From: Paenibacillus kribbensis
Lineage (GTDB): Bacteria > Bacillota > Bacilli > Paenibacillales > Paenibacillaceae
Assembly (NCBI RefSeq): GCF_002240415.1
Contig: NZ_CP020028.1
Location: forward strand, 2,567,501-2,631,500
Direction of reading: 5' to 3'
DNA: 64,000 nt
Of this stretch, positions 7,848 through 16,618 are shown in pieces. Numbering within the stretch: position 1 is the first letter of the stretch; every line of letters begins with the position of its first letter. Under the pieces are notes generated by a model, which saw only the letters and a list, made by a program, of their open reading frames with translations, had not been told where the DNA came from and made no database searches. The position numbers and the translations under genes were made by a program.

Positions 7848-8948
7848 TCAATCGGATGATTCAGCTTGAGACTCCAGCCGCCGTTCAATCGCTTGAGACA
7901 TGGTTTTGTCGGTCAGGTGGGCATAGACTTCAGTCGTTTCTGTCGAAGCGTGCCCGAGTTGTTCCTTGGTTTTGTAGATATCATTTTGCAAATAATAGTC
8001 GGTGGCAAACGAATGGCGGAGCTTGTGAACGGTCAGGTAAGGCTTGCCGAACCGTTTGGCGTACTTGATGATCATCGCCTGAATCGCTCTTTTGGTCATC
8101 CGTTTGCCCTCCGTGCTGCCGTTGGGTCGTGCTACAAAGAGAGCTTTTTCTTTTTTTGGAGCACGGTAACGGGTGTGTCTTAGTGACAAATAGAGTACAA
8201 GATCATCCTTGGACTGCTCGCGGAAATACACCGGTGTTTTAAACGTTTCATCGTTATTGCCTTTGCGGTACACGTATAGTAATTTATTGTTTAGATCCAG
8301 ATCATCCATGTTCAGATTGACGATTTCGGACACGCGCAGACCCGAGTTCAAAATGAGACTGGCGATACAGGCATCCCGTTCCTTATTCAGCTCATAGGAG
8401 TAAAGCGCCTGCTTGTTGTCGGCCAGATCGTGTCCATAGCCTTCATAAATATAGCCGATAAATTCTAGCAGCTCTTCCTCTTCCAATATTTTTCCCTTGA
8501 GCTTGGCGGCTGTATCCTTGGGTTTATGTATGCGCTTGATTTCCACCTTGGCCATAATGTTGCGTTTGAGCAACGGATAAAAATTTTCATCCTCAGCGAT
8601 CTGGCTTAAATAATGAAAGAGGGAACGGAGAGACGATAGCTTGCGTGAAATCGTAATGCGGGAGTTGGAGCCTTCGCGTTTAGTGGACAGGAACAAACGA
8701 AAACCTGTAATGCTGTCCATATGAAGTGTCTCTAATTCTTCCAGCGTAACTTGGGCGTTCGTTTCTCCGGCAGACAAGCCTTCCGAGCGAAGCCATGAAA
8801 AAAAAGCTTCATAATCCCGTACATATTCCAGAAGGGTAGAGGGGGATAGGTCGGGAAGCTTGTAATCCATAAATTGCTGTACGTACCACGGTAGATCCGG
8901 CATTTTTTCATCCAGTTTGCGCCGGTCGATGATCTTTTGTATATTCAT
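7848..8948 (-). CDS. XerS-like tyrosine recombinase
   Basis: Site-specific tyrosine recombinase of 366 aa. Its N-terminal core-binding domain (LPWYVQQFMDYKL, LLEYVRDYEAFFSWL) is much more like streptococcal XerS than XerC or XerD, and the insertion between the domains is also XerS-like. Catalytic residues are visible: Arg in SGLRVSEI, Lys in YRKGN, HKLRHSFAT, LGHAS and Tyr in TEVYAHL. The ATG at 8948 has GAGGTGG 7 bases upstream; a longer frame upstream is spurious. XerS resolves chromosome dimers alone in streptococci. Whether this copy does so here, beside the expected XerC/D pair, is unknown. No dif-SL-like site was recognised next to it. Confidence 0.82.
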   Translation of the reverse strand: MNIQKIIDRRKLDEKMPDLPWYVQQFMDYKLPDLSPSTLLEYVRDYEAFFSWLRSEGLSAGETNAQVTLEELETLHMDSITGFRLFLSTKREGSNSRITISRKLSSLRSLFHYLSQIAEDENFYPLLKRNIMAKVEIKRIHKPKDTAAKLKGKILEEEELLEFIGYIYEGYGHDLADNKQALYSYELNKERDACIASLILNSGLRVSEIVNLNMDDLDLNNKLLYVYRKGNNDETFKTPVYFREQSKDDLVLYLSLRHTRYRAPKKEKALFVARPNGSTEGKRMTKRAIQAMIIKYAKRFGKPYLTVHKLRHSFATDYYLQNDIYKTKEQLGHASTETTEVYAHLTDKTMSQAIERRLESQAESSD

Positions 8949-9062
8949 TGGGTTCCACCTCGTCCGGTCATAATATATATGTATTTTAACATATTTTGAA
9001 CAGTACTGGATGGGATGTAACCAAAGTAAAGAATGCACGGAACCGCCAAGAGGGGGGAAAGT

Positions 9063-9572
9063 ATGGGGTATAATATCAAATCCGAACTTAAGCTGTCCAT
9101 AAAAAGTGTACCAGAGTCGCAGAAGGACATTATTGTCCAGCTCATGCAATTTTATTTATATGATTTTACAGCCTATCTTCGAATTGATGTTACTGAGAAA
9201 GGTACATTCCCGGCTTACCCGGATTTGTATCAATACTGGACGAGTGGCGAACAGAAGCTGCCTTTTTTAATATGGAGACAGGATATTCCTGTGGGCTTTG
9301 CGCTGGTTGACCGAATGTCCAGCAATCGGGAGGCTGACTACTATATGGCTGAGTTTTTTGTGCTTCGTCCTTATCGGCATAATGGCGTCGGAACCTGGGC
9401 AGCTCATGAGCTGTTTGGACGTTTTGCCGGGCGTTGGAAGGTGACACAGATGAGCACGAATAGACCGGCACAATCCTTTTGGCGCAAGGTGATTGATCGC
9501 TATACGAACGGGGATTACAGGGAACAGACACATCCCGTACGAGGGAATATAAGTCAGTTTTTCAATACATGA
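9063..9572 (+). CDS. GNAT family N-acetyltransferase
   Basis: Protein of 169 aa with a GNAT fold. The acetyl-CoA binding turn is visible in VLRPYRHNGVGTWAAHELF (about residues 100-118), preceded by the beta strands ADYYMAEFF and followed by NRPAQSFWRKVI. The N-terminal QLMQFYLYDFTAYL resembles acetyltransferases that modify small molecules or antibiotics, but the substrate cannot be read. ATG 9063 is preferred over an upstream ATG because AGAGGGGGGAAAG lies immediately before it. It is divergent from the XerS-like gene. A TTTCAATACATGAAA box overlaps its stop codon. Confidence 0.82.
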   Translation: MGYNIKSELKLSIKSVPESQKDIIVQLMQFYLYDFTAYLRIDVTEKGTFPAYPDLYQYWTSGEQKLPFLIWRQDIPVGFALVDRMSSNREADYYMAEFFVLRPYRHNGVGTWAAHELFGRFAGRWKVTQMSTNRPAQSFWRKVIDRYTNGDYREQTHPVRGNISQFFNT

Positions 9573-9574
9573 AA
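9560..9574 (+). promoter_or_regulatory. TTTCAATACATGAAA box (copy 1)
   Basis: A 15-bp near-palindrome that overlaps the stop of the acetyltransferase gene. Similar boxes occur at 9862 and 14149. The form resembles IclR-family operators, but the regulator is not in the window. Confidence 0.3.
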
Positions 9575-9602
9575 AATTCATAATAATATACTATGAACAA
9601 AA

Positions 9603-9638
9603 AGAGTCGAGGCGATGATCCAGCGGCTCTTTTTTTGT
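9603..9638 (+). terminator. intrinsic terminator
   Basis: AGAGTCG pairs with CGGCTCT around a 14-base loop, followed by seven T residues, downstream of the acetyltransferase gene. Confidence 0.75.
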
Positions 9639-9734
9639 TGTCAATCACCATCCTCATTTTGATTTCGATGAGCGTGCTCTGCTGGTGGCAGGCAGCATTT
9701 TTTTAGCATTAGCGCTTGAGTATATGTAATAATA

Positions 9735-9808
9735 TGGAATTAATTAAATCCTGCCGGGGCATCAGCTGCGGCCGAAAATCGCTTAAACCGCGCTATGCGC
9801 GGTTTTTT
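9735..9808 (+). ncRNA. candidate short terminated RNA
   Basis: The gap 9573-10224 has no convincing gene. Within it, a GC-rich segment (CTGCCGGGGC, GCTGCGGCCG) follows an AT-rich promoter-like stretch with TAATAATATGG at 9727. It ends in a perfect hairpin ACCGCGC-TAT-GCGCGGT plus TTTTT at 9785-9808. This could be a small RNA of 60-75 nt or the aborted leader of the xyloglucanase gene. No known RNA family was recognised. Confidence 0.35.
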
Positions 9809-9861
9809 GGCATTTATCGAGGAATTTTGACATATGCAAAAACAAGAAAACTAAATGATTA

Positions 9862-9876
9862 TTTCAATATATGAAA
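9862..9876 (+). promoter_or_regulatory. TTTCAATATATGAAA box (copy 2)
   Basis: A near-palindrome about 360 bases upstream of the xyloglucanase start. Together with its 3' flank (AAAAATTATAAATAGAAAAA) it closely resembles the copy at 14149, so the similarity extends beyond the palindrome. Confidence 0.35.
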
Positions 9877-10224
9877 AATTATAAATAGAAAAAAACAGAT
9901 GGAATAAGCGGTAAATGGAGCGATTTAGCAGGAGTAAAAGTACATAAATTATATAGGTAATATTACATATTCTTGAATTTTTACACAAGGAAATAACAGA
10001 AAAATGACGAATGTATTGAATGAGATGCACAATGTAAGCCCTTATTTGGAAAGGAAAGGCTTAATTGGTGACTTCTTTTTATTATTTCATTGCATGATTG
10101 GAGGTGAAGGCGGAAGAAGTCAGTTTGAGTTGTGGGCTGAAACGAGTTGAAACGGAGGATCGAATTGGCTAATTTTTGACAGCAGGTATGACGTATGTTC
10201 AAACGAAAGAGAGGATGGCATTCA

Positions 10225-13200
10225 TTGAAAAAGGCAAAAAACAAATTAGGAGTTGCGTGTCTGGCGCTCATGATCGCAGGAGCTTCCTGGCCGGGGATGG
10301 CAGCGCAGGTGCATGCGGCACCAACAAGCGATGAGTACAGCTGGAAGAGTGTAGTTACAGGCGGAGGCGGCGGGTTTGTGCCCGGTATTATTTTTAATGA
10401 AAAGGAAAAGGATCTGATATATGCCCGTACGGATATCGGAGGGGCTTACCGCTGGGATGCTGCCAAAGAGAGCTGGATTCCGCTGACGGATTCTGTTGGC
10501 TGGGATGACTGGAACAAAAATGGGGTAGACGCGCTGGCTACCGACCCTGTCGATCCCAATCGGGTATATATTGCCACAGGTACGTATACCAATTCCTGGG
10601 ACAAGGAAAATGGGCAAATTATGCGTTCGACCGACCGGGGCAATACGTGGCAGACAACCAAGCTTCCTTTTAAGGTCGGGGGTAATATGCCGGGACGTTC
10701 GATGGGTGAACGGCTGACGATTGACCCGAATAAGAACAATATTTTGTTCTTCGGGGCACGCAGCGGCAATGGTTTGTGGAGAAGTGATGATTACGGGGTG
10801 ACCTGGAGCAAGGTGACCAGCTTCCCGAATCCTGGCGACTTCGTGCAAGACCCTTCAAATGAGTATACCAGTGATAACATTGGCTTGGCCTGGATTACAT
10901 TTGATAAAAAAACAGGCTCATCCGACAAAGCGACTCAGACGATTTATGTAGGTGTAGCCGATAAGAAGGAAAGTGTGTACCGCAGTACGGATGGCGGGAA
11001 GACCTGGTCTGCTGTAGCGGGACAACCAACAGGTTATTTGCCGCATCATGGTGTTTTGTCCTCGGACGGAAATTTGTACATTACGTATAGTGATGGAGCC
11101 GGCCCTTATGACGGGACAAAAGGTGAAGTGTGGAAATTGAATACCGCCAGCGGGCAATGGACCGATATAAGTCCTGTCGCCAGCAGCAGTTCGGACGATT
11201 ATTTTGGATATGGCGGATTGGCAGTGGATGCGCAGAAGCCAGGTACTCTGATGGTGTCTACGCTGAATTCCTGGTGGCCGGATGCACAAATTTATCGCAG
11301 CACAGACAGCGGGGCAACCTGGAGCCCCATTTGGGAATTCGAATATTATCCAAATCGCAAGATGAGATACAATCAGGATATTACAGCCGCGCCTTGGCTG
11401 ACCTTTAATACGATTCCTGCCCCGCCTGAGGTATCTCCGAAGCTTGGTTGGATGGTCGGTGATCTGGAGATTGACCCATTCAATTCAGACCGTATGATGT
11501 ATGGTACGGGGGCTACAATTTATGGCTCCAAAAATCTGACCAACTGGGATAAAGGCGGAAAGATTGACATTTCGGTGGCAGCCAAGGGTATAGAGGAAAC
11601 GGCCATTCTGGATCTGGTGAGTCCTCCAAGCGGTGCCCCTTTGGTGAGCGGAGTCGGTGATGTCTCCGGCTTTAGACATGATGACTTGTTCAAGGCTCCA
11701 GCTAAAATGCTGGATAACCCGACCTTTACAAGCAGCGAAAGCATAGATTATTCAGAGTCAAATCCCGGCTTTATGGCACGGGTTGGCAAGGCGGATTACA
11801 AAAAAGATCCAAATGCCAAATCCATCGGATTCTCCCATGATGGCGGAGCGAACTGGTATAAAGCGAACAGCGAGCCTTCCGGCACTGCAGGAGGAGGCAG
11901 CATTGCCGTAGCTGCTGATGGCAACAGCTTGCTCTGGAGCACATCGGACAAAGGAGTATTTTACTCCAAGACATCCGGTAATTCGTGGACAGCGAGCACA
12001 GGTGTTCCGGCAAATGCCAAGATCGCCTCTGACCGGGTGAACCCGAACAAATACTACGCATTTGCAGCCGGAAAAGTATATACGAGCACGGATGGAGGGG
12101 CTTCCTTCAAGGCATCTGCGGCAACTGGATTGCCATCCCAAGGCAATGCGGATATCGGTGCTGTCCGTGGTGTGGAAGGAGACGTGTGGCTCGCCGGGGG
12201 CTCCGAGGATGGAGGGTCTTATGGCTTGTGGCATTCCAAGGATTCCGGCGTCACCTTCACCAAGCTGGATAATGTTGAGCAAGCAGACTTTGTCGGCTTC
12301 GGCAAAGCGGCTCCGAACCGTACCAATGCGGCCGTATTCATCGTCGGCAAAATCGATGGTGTACGTGGATTTTACCGATCGGATGATAGCGGCGCGAACT
12401 GGGTGCGCATTAATGATGACGAACACCAGTACGCACGGGTGACGACGATTATCGGCGACCCTCGGGTATACGGACGTGCGTATCTGGGAACCAATGGACG
12501 TGGAATTCTCGTGGCGGACCGCTTGAGCGGCGAAGAGGCTCCGGCTCAGTCCACGATTACCCCTACGGCTGCAACCTATGGGCCGGACGGCAGTTATGCT
12601 GATATTTCTGTCAAGCTTACACTGAATGGCAATACGCTGGATGAAATCCAGCAGGGCAGCAAGGTATTAAAGAAAGATGAGGATTATAAACTAGACGGCG
12701 AAAAGGTAATCCTCTCCAGTAAGTATTTGTCCACACTTCCAAAAGGAAACACATCATTGACGTTCCATTTCAATACAGGTGGCGATGCTCAATTTGTCGT
12801 TACAGTGAAGGACAACACGCCTAGTGACCCGGGAACAGATCCAGGAACGGACCCAGGTGCTGATCCGGGAACAGATCCAGGAACGGACCCAGGCACTGAG
12901 CCTGGAACAGAGCAGGGCGTTCTGAAGGTACAGGCATACAATGGCAATTTGATGGATACAACAAATACAATTAATCCTAGAATTAAAATCTTTAACACAG
13001 GCACTTCTCGCGTCTCATTAGCGGATGTGACGCTGCGCTATTACTTTACCGTGAACGGGGAGAAAGCTTTGAATTTCTTCACGGATTGGTCTAACTACGG
13101 CGCATCCAATGTATTCGCCAGCTTTAAAAAGATGTCCGATCCAAAAACAGGAGCGGATACTTACGCGGAAATCGGCTTTAAATCTACAGCAGGTTATTTG

Positions 13201-13368
13201 GAGCCTGGTCAAAGTGTCGAGCTGCAAACTCGGATATCCAAGGTGGATTGGACCAACTACTCACAATTTGATGATTATTCCTTTGACAGTGCATCAAACA
13301 GCATGAAGGATTCAAGCAAAATAACTGCTTATTTATCTGGCAGCAAACAGTGGGGAATTGAACCGTAA
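10225..13368 (+). CDS. secreted GH74 xyloglucanase with X2 and CBM3 modules
   Basis: Extracellular glycosidase of 1047 aa that should cut the beta-1,4-glucan backbone of xyloglucan. A signal peptide (ending VHA-A, about residue 31) is followed by a GH74 seven-bladed tandem propeller (about 35-770) with many BNR-like turns such as STDGGKTW. The two expected catalytic aspartates are in ARTDIGGAYRWD and MVGDLEIDPF. Next come an Ig-like X2 module (about 775-865), a Pro-Thr-Asp-Gly linker made of DPGT repeats, and a C-terminal CBM3 (about 900-1047, cellulose binding). TTG 10225 is preferred because AGAGAGGATGG precedes it; an in-frame ATG at 10195 is possible but has a weak site. It is a typical plant-biomass enzyme of plant-associated Paenibacillus. 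Confidence 0.92.
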   Translation: MKKAKNKLGVACLALMIAGASWPGMAAQVHAAPTSDEYSWKSVVTGGGGGFVPGIIFNEKEKDLIYARTDIGGAYRWDAAKESWIPLTDSVGWDDWNKNGVDALATDPVDPNRVYIATGTYTNSWDKENGQIMRSTDRGNTWQTTKLPFKVGGNMPGRSMGERLTIDPNKNNILFFGARSGNGLWRSDDYGVTWSKVTSFPNPGDFVQDPSNEYTSDNIGLAWITFDKKTGSSDKATQTIYVGVADKKESVYRSTDGGKTWSAVAGQPTGYLPHHGVLSSDGNLYITYSDGAGPYDGTKGEVWKLNTASGQWTDISPVASSSSDDYFGYGGLAVDAQKPGTLMVSTLNSWWPDAQIYRSTDSGATWSPIWEFEYYPNRKMRYNQDITAAPWLTFNTIPAPPEVSPKLGWMVGDLEIDPFNSDRMMYGTGATIYGSKNLTNWDKGGKIDISVAAKGIEETAILDLVSPPSGAPLVSGVGDVSGFRHDDLFKAPAKMLDNPTFTSSESIDYSESNPGFMARVGKADYKKDPNAKSIGFSHDGGANWYKANSEPSGTAGGGSIAVAADGNSLLWSTSDKGVFYSKTSGNSWTASTGVPANAKIASDRVNPNKYYAFAAGKVYTSTDGGASFKASAATGLPSQGNADIGAVRGVEGDVWLAGGSEDGGSYGLWHSKDSGVTFTKLDNVEQADFVGFGKAAPNRTNAAVFIVGKIDGVRGFYRSDDSGANWVRINDDEHQYARVTTIIGDPRVYGRAYLGTNGRGILVADRLSGEEAPAQSTITPTAATYGPDGSYADISVKLTLNGNTLDEIQQGSKVLKKDEDYKLDGEKVILSSKYLSTLPKGNTSLTFHFNTGGDAQFVVTVKDNTPSDPGTDPGTDPGADPGTDPGTDPGTEPGTEQGVLKVQAYNGNLMDTTNTINPRIKIFNTGTSRVSLADVTLRYYFTVNGEKALNFFTDWSNYGASNVFASFKKMSDPKTGADTYAEIGFKSTAGYLEPGQSVELQTRISKVDWTNYSQFDDYSFDSASNSMKDSSKITAYLSGSKQWGIEP
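12826..12915 (+). repeat. DPGT-coding tandem repeat linker
   Basis: Imperfect 12-base repeats (GATCCAGGAACG and variants) encode the linker between the X2 and CBM3 modules. A longer unit (GATCCGGGAACAGATCCAGG-like) is duplicated within it, so the linker length is likely to vary between strains. Confidence 0.8.
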
Positions 13369-13457
13369 ATCTAGTTAGACATATCTTGGATGCACACAAG
13401 GCTAATTTTTCAGCAATAAGCCTTGCGAGTCCTGCAACTGTTTAAAGCTTGCAATGA

Positions 13458-13491
13458 AGCCAGCCACTCTGTATGAGTGAGCTGGCTTTTT
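13458..13491 (+). terminator. intrinsic terminator of the xyloglucanase gene
   Basis: AAGCCAGC pairs with GCTGGCTT around CACTCTGTATGAGTGA, followed by a T run. Confidence 0.85.
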
Positions 13492-13612
13492 GCTGTCCAG
13501 CCATTATTGCAGGCTTCGGACGGTAAACTTGTTGGTGCATGTACAGCTTTTGAACGAGACAAAATAAGAAAGTATCAAGCTAGCGAGCCATCAGACGCAC
13601 AGAAAGGATGAA

Positions 13613-14080
13613 ATGATGAAGCTAACCTTAAGTCATCAACCAGCAGCAAAGGCGGAAATGTTGATTAGAAAACCGGTAAAAGAGGTGTTCGAGGCTTTTA
13701 TCGACCCTGCGGTTACCACAAAATTCTGGTTCACCAAAAGCAGCGGAAGCTTAAAAACGGGAGAATGTGTTCGATGGGATTGGGAGATGTACGGCGTTTC
13801 CGCAAACGTAGAGGTAAAGGAAGTGGAGGAAAACAAGCGAATCCTCATCGAATTTGGCACCACAGTCGAATGGATATTTGCTTCCCGGACGGAGAATGAA
13901 ACGCTCGTTACGATTACCAACACCGGATTTAAAGGCGATGGTGATGACATTGTAAAGCAAGCCATAGTGTCAACGGAGGGCTTTACAATTGTCCTTTGCG
14001 GACTGAAGGCGCTTCTGGAGCACAATATTGTTTTGAATCTCGTATCGGATAAAGCGCCGGATGCCCACGTCAAACGCTAA
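13613..14080 (+). CDS. SRPBCC/AHSA1-family protein
   Basis: Protein of 155 aa with the START-like fold of the Aha1 C-terminal (AHSA1/SRPBCC) family. The pattern is PVKEVFEAFIDPAVTTKFWFTKSSG at the start, a central beta sheet (CVRWDWEMYGV, EWIFASRTENETLVTITNTGF) and a long C-terminal helix (GLKALLEHN). These proteins bind small hydrophobic ligands; the ligand here is unknown. GAAAGGATGA precedes the start; ATG 13616 is equally possible. The gene appears monocistronic. Confidence 0.8.
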   Translation: MMKLTLSHQPAAKAEMLIRKPVKEVFEAFIDPAVTTKFWFTKSSGSLKTGECVRWDWEMYGVSANVEVKEVEENKRILIEFGTTVEWIFASRTENETLVTITNTGFKGDGDDIVKQAIVSTEGFTIVLCGLKALLEHNIVLNLVSDKAPDAHVKR

Positions 14081-14117
14081 AAATCGTTTTTTAAAAGAAA
14101 ATGTCTTACTAATGTAT

Positions 14118-14190
14118 AAAGAGGCGGTTGCAGATTCTATAATAACTATTTCACTATATGAAAAATTCAAAATAGAAAAACCGTCTCTTG
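14118..14190 (+). repeat. long inverted repeat enclosing a TTTCACTATATGAAA box
   Basis: AAGAGGCGGTT (14120-14130) pairs with AACCGTCTCTT (14179-14189) with one G-T pair. It encloses TTTCACTATATGAAA at 14149-14163, the third copy of the box seen at 9560 and 9862. It lies downstream of the SRPBCC gene. A frame of 68 codons overlapping this segment is probably not coding. Confidence 0.4.
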
Positions 14191-14267
14191 TTGCCCCATA
14201 TCTCCATAAAACACACATCCGCCATAAGAAAAAGAAGAAGATAGAACATATGTTCTTTAATTGGTGA

Positions 14268-14300
14268 ATAAGAAACGCCCTCGTTCGAAAAAGGCGTTTA
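14268..14300 (-). terminator. possible terminator of the AEC transporter gene
   Basis: AAACGCC pairs with GGCGTTT just past the stop of the leftward AEC gene. The U tract on that strand is short (TCTTATT), so the call is modest. Confidence 0.5.
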
Positions 14301-14322
14301 AACTGTGGAATGGGAATGACCG

Positions 14323-15240
14323 TCATACAAGGTACCGGGATGCGTAAATCAACAGGGTCATCGTTATGACATTCACAATCGTAGAAAGCAATACCGTTTG
14401 TGCGGCAAAATCAGGTTCATTTTTATATTCTTCCGCCAGAATACTTGTATTCACGCCAGTAGGCATACCGGATGCAATGAGCAGTGCCTGAGCCGGAATT
14501 CCTTTGAGACCAAGCAGCGATACAATCAGAAAACCGACTATGGGACCTGCGATCAGGCGCAGTACCATACTGATATACACGGCTGTACGGCGCAAACGGA
14601 AGGGATATTGCACAATTTGCGCCCCCAAAGTAAGCAGAGCAACGGCAACCATCGACTGGCTGATATAATTCAAAGGCTCAGTTAGTAAATGGGGCAATGG
14701 ACTATGCAGCACATTCAGCAGCAAGCCCAGCGCCAGCGCGTAGGGGACAGGCATTTTCAAAAAATTAATTAAAATCTTTCGGGTATTGGCCTTGCCACTT
14801 TGTACAACAAATGTACCGTATGTAAACGTAACAAAGCTTTGAAAGGTCATGATCAGAGCTTGAACGGAAATAGCCAGTGGATCACCCTTAAACACCAATT
14901 GGTTGATTGGCAGCCCATAATTTCCTGAATTATCTAGCATAACACTGTTTGTAAATGCTCCACGCATTCCGGGGCTGTATTTCAGAGATCGGGCGACGGT
15001 TGTGCTGATCACGTACAGAATAGCTATGTATAAGGCGTAAAAAAGCGAAACCTCACCCATGAGCATCAAGGATATTTCCGAATTATAAAGGCCCGTAAAC
15101 ACTACCGCAGGGGTGATGTAGTAAAAATTGATTTTAGCCAAGGTGTACAAATCCAGTCGGAAATAATATTGCATGATGCATCCCAAGCCAATGAGTACAA
15201 AAATAGGTAAAACAACGTCCAAAAGTATGGTGCCAAACAT
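14323..15240 (-). CDS. auxin efflux carrier (AEC) family transporter
   Basis: Integral membrane transporter of 305 aa with about ten hydrophobic helices in two inverted halves, as in AEC/YfdV-type permeases. The N-terminus LDVVLPIFVLIGLGCIMQYYF, the SVMLDNSGNYGLPI stretch (crossover helix, about residues 98-112) and the C-terminal SGMPTGVNTSILAEEY with a second broken helix are family features. Bacterial members carry malate or other organic anions; the substrate is not evident. Transcribed alone on the minus strand. Confidence 0.85.
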   Translation of the reverse strand: MFGTILLDVVLPIFVLIGLGCIMQYYFRLDLYTLAKINFYYITPAVVFTGLYNSEISLMLMGEVSLFYALYIAILYVISTTVARSLKYSPGMRGAFTNSVMLDNSGNYGLPINQLVFKGDPLAISVQALIMTFQSFVTFTYGTFVVQSGKANTRKILINFLKMPVPYALALGLLLNVLHSPLPHLLTEPLNYISQSMVAVALLTLGAQIVQYPFRLRRTAVYISMVLRLIAGPIVGFLIVSLLGLKGIPAQALLIASGMPTGVNTSILAEEYKNEPDFAAQTVLLSTIVNVITMTLLIYASRYLV

Positions 15241-15488
15241 GTCTGTTTCATCTTCTTTCTATTATGCGAATGTAAGGGCTAATGCTTAAAAATGCATGTG
15301 TAAATTCCATTATACTGTGGAAATCGGTCAGGCGTATATTAAAATTTTAGACTGGATTGGCAATCTGCGCTGCAGCTCTCACGGCGTTTCACCCATTAGT
15401 TAAAAAAAGATAAAGAATCAGCTTATAGAAGCCGTTAATACATCTAGGGACATTGGAGCCCGGTCTTACTATAAGGAGGAATCGCATC

Positions 15489-16463
15489 ATGAGAAACACT
15501 TGGACAGCCTTATTAGCGTGTATACTAGTCTTGGGATTGACAGCAGGAACTGCTGCAGCCAAACAGGGGCGCGGAAATGGTCAAGAGAACAGGCAGGAAG
15601 CAAAGACGTCTGTTAAAGACGTGAATGAAAAGAGCAGGGAAAAGGTAAGCAAACCTCATGACTCAGACAATGATCAGTCCAAAAATCCTAACGATAAAGC
15701 ATCTGGAAAAAAGGGTGAAGCTGCACCTGCTGCAGTAACGTATGATACATACGGGGAGTTCAAAGGTCACAAGGGACACAACGGGTACAAGGGGCTGCTT
15801 AAAGCGGTAGAAAATACGAAGGATAAGCCGGCAGGAGCGGTTATTGCGAACCTGCTGCTTACGAAATACCCGGACCGATTGACTCAGGAGCAGATTGCTG
15901 AACTCGAATTGATCCGGAATTCAGGTAAAGCACTGACTGAGGCAGCTGATCTGCTGGCCCAAAATGGAAATGTAACAGATGCTGTTTACATGCAAGAGGA
16001 AGCGGTGCTGGCTGATGTAACTGATCTGGACAGCTACAAAAAGCTAGGTGAGTTCTCGAAGAAAGCTGGAGTGCAGTCAGGTATGAAGCTGTTCGTGAAC
16101 GGTAAGCAATACGACACCAAACCGATTAATCGCAATGGAACCACACTGGTTCCGTTTAGAACAGCTTCCGAAGCCTTGGATGCGAAGGTTGCCTGGGATC
16201 CGAAAGAAAAGGCTGTTATTGTCACTCGTAACGGCGTAACTGTCAAATTAATTGTTAACAGCTCCAACGTATATATTAACGGTCAGTCGTATTCTATCGA
16301 GCAGCCGGCATCCATAGTGGACGGGACGACAATGGTCCCTGTAAGGGTAATCGTAGAGGCCTTGGGAGCCAATGTTAAATGGGAGCCTGAGAGCCAGTCC
16401 GTTGTCATATACGAGCAGCCAACAACATTAACGCCTACATCAACACCTACATCAACACCCTAA
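15489..16463 (+). CDS. secreted stalk-domain (copper amine oxidase N-like) protein
   Basis: Exported protein of 324 aa. A signal peptide (ending TAAA-K, about residue 24) is followed by a lysine-rich hydrophilic region (25-90), a helical segment (about 95-190) and a C-terminal stalk/copper amine oxidase N-like domain (about 195-315: MKLFVNGKQYDTKPINRNGTT, VPFRTASEALDAKVAWDPKEKAV, then a second repeat VPVRVIVEALGANVKWEPESQSV). The very end is a TPTS repeat. Such domains are abundant in Paenibacillus secreted and surface proteins; function unknown. ATG 15489 is chosen because AAGGAGGAATC precedes it. Confidence 0.82.
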   Translation: MRNTWTALLACILVLGLTAGTAAAKQGRGNGQENRQEAKTSVKDVNEKSREKVSKPHDSDNDQSKNPNDKASGKKGEAAPAAVTYDTYGEFKGHKGHNGYKGLLKAVENTKDKPAGAVIANLLLTKYPDRLTQEQIAELELIRNSGKALTEAADLLAQNGNVTDAVYMQEEAVLADVTDLDSYKKLGEFSKKAGVQSGMKLFVNGKQYDTKPINRNGTTLVPFRTASEALDAKVAWDPKEKAVIVTRNGVTVKLIVNSSNVYINGQSYSIEQPASIVDGTTMVPVRVIVEALGANVKWEPESQSVVIYEQPTTLTPTSTPTSTP

Positions 16464-16494
16464 TGTGCTGTGAACACAAATTTTTGTAATAGCG

Positions 16495-16527
16495 AAAAGG
16501 CTCTTGACTAAATCGTCAGAGCCTTTT
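16495..16527 (+). terminator. intrinsic terminator
   Basis: AAAAGGCTCTTGAC pairs with GTCAGAGCCTTTT, downstream of the stalk-domain gene. Confidence 0.85.
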
Positions 16528-16618
16528 CTATCTGTGTTCAAAAGGAAAGGTTACTCGCATTACATGCTCGGCATGTGTACAATTAAATTGAGATAACAGA
16601 GAAAAGGAAGTGGCAAAC

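Noticed and set aside
8969..8995. CATAATATATATGTATTTTAAC upstream of the XerS-like gene as a possible dif-like copy
   Set aside because: Only the left 12 bases match; the GTAAAC-type arm and the palindrome are missing, and the stretch is where the promoter of the gene should be.
9593..9706. 37-codon frame with a hydrophobic stretch after the acetyltransferase gene
   Set aside because: It has no ribosome binding site and overlaps the intrinsic terminator at 9603-9638, whose T run creates the hydrophobic codons.
14061..14267. 68-codon frame on the plus strand overlapping the end of the SRPBCC gene
   Set aside because: No ribosome binding site, overlaps the upstream gene, very lysine-rich end, and covers an inverted repeat; likely a chance frame.
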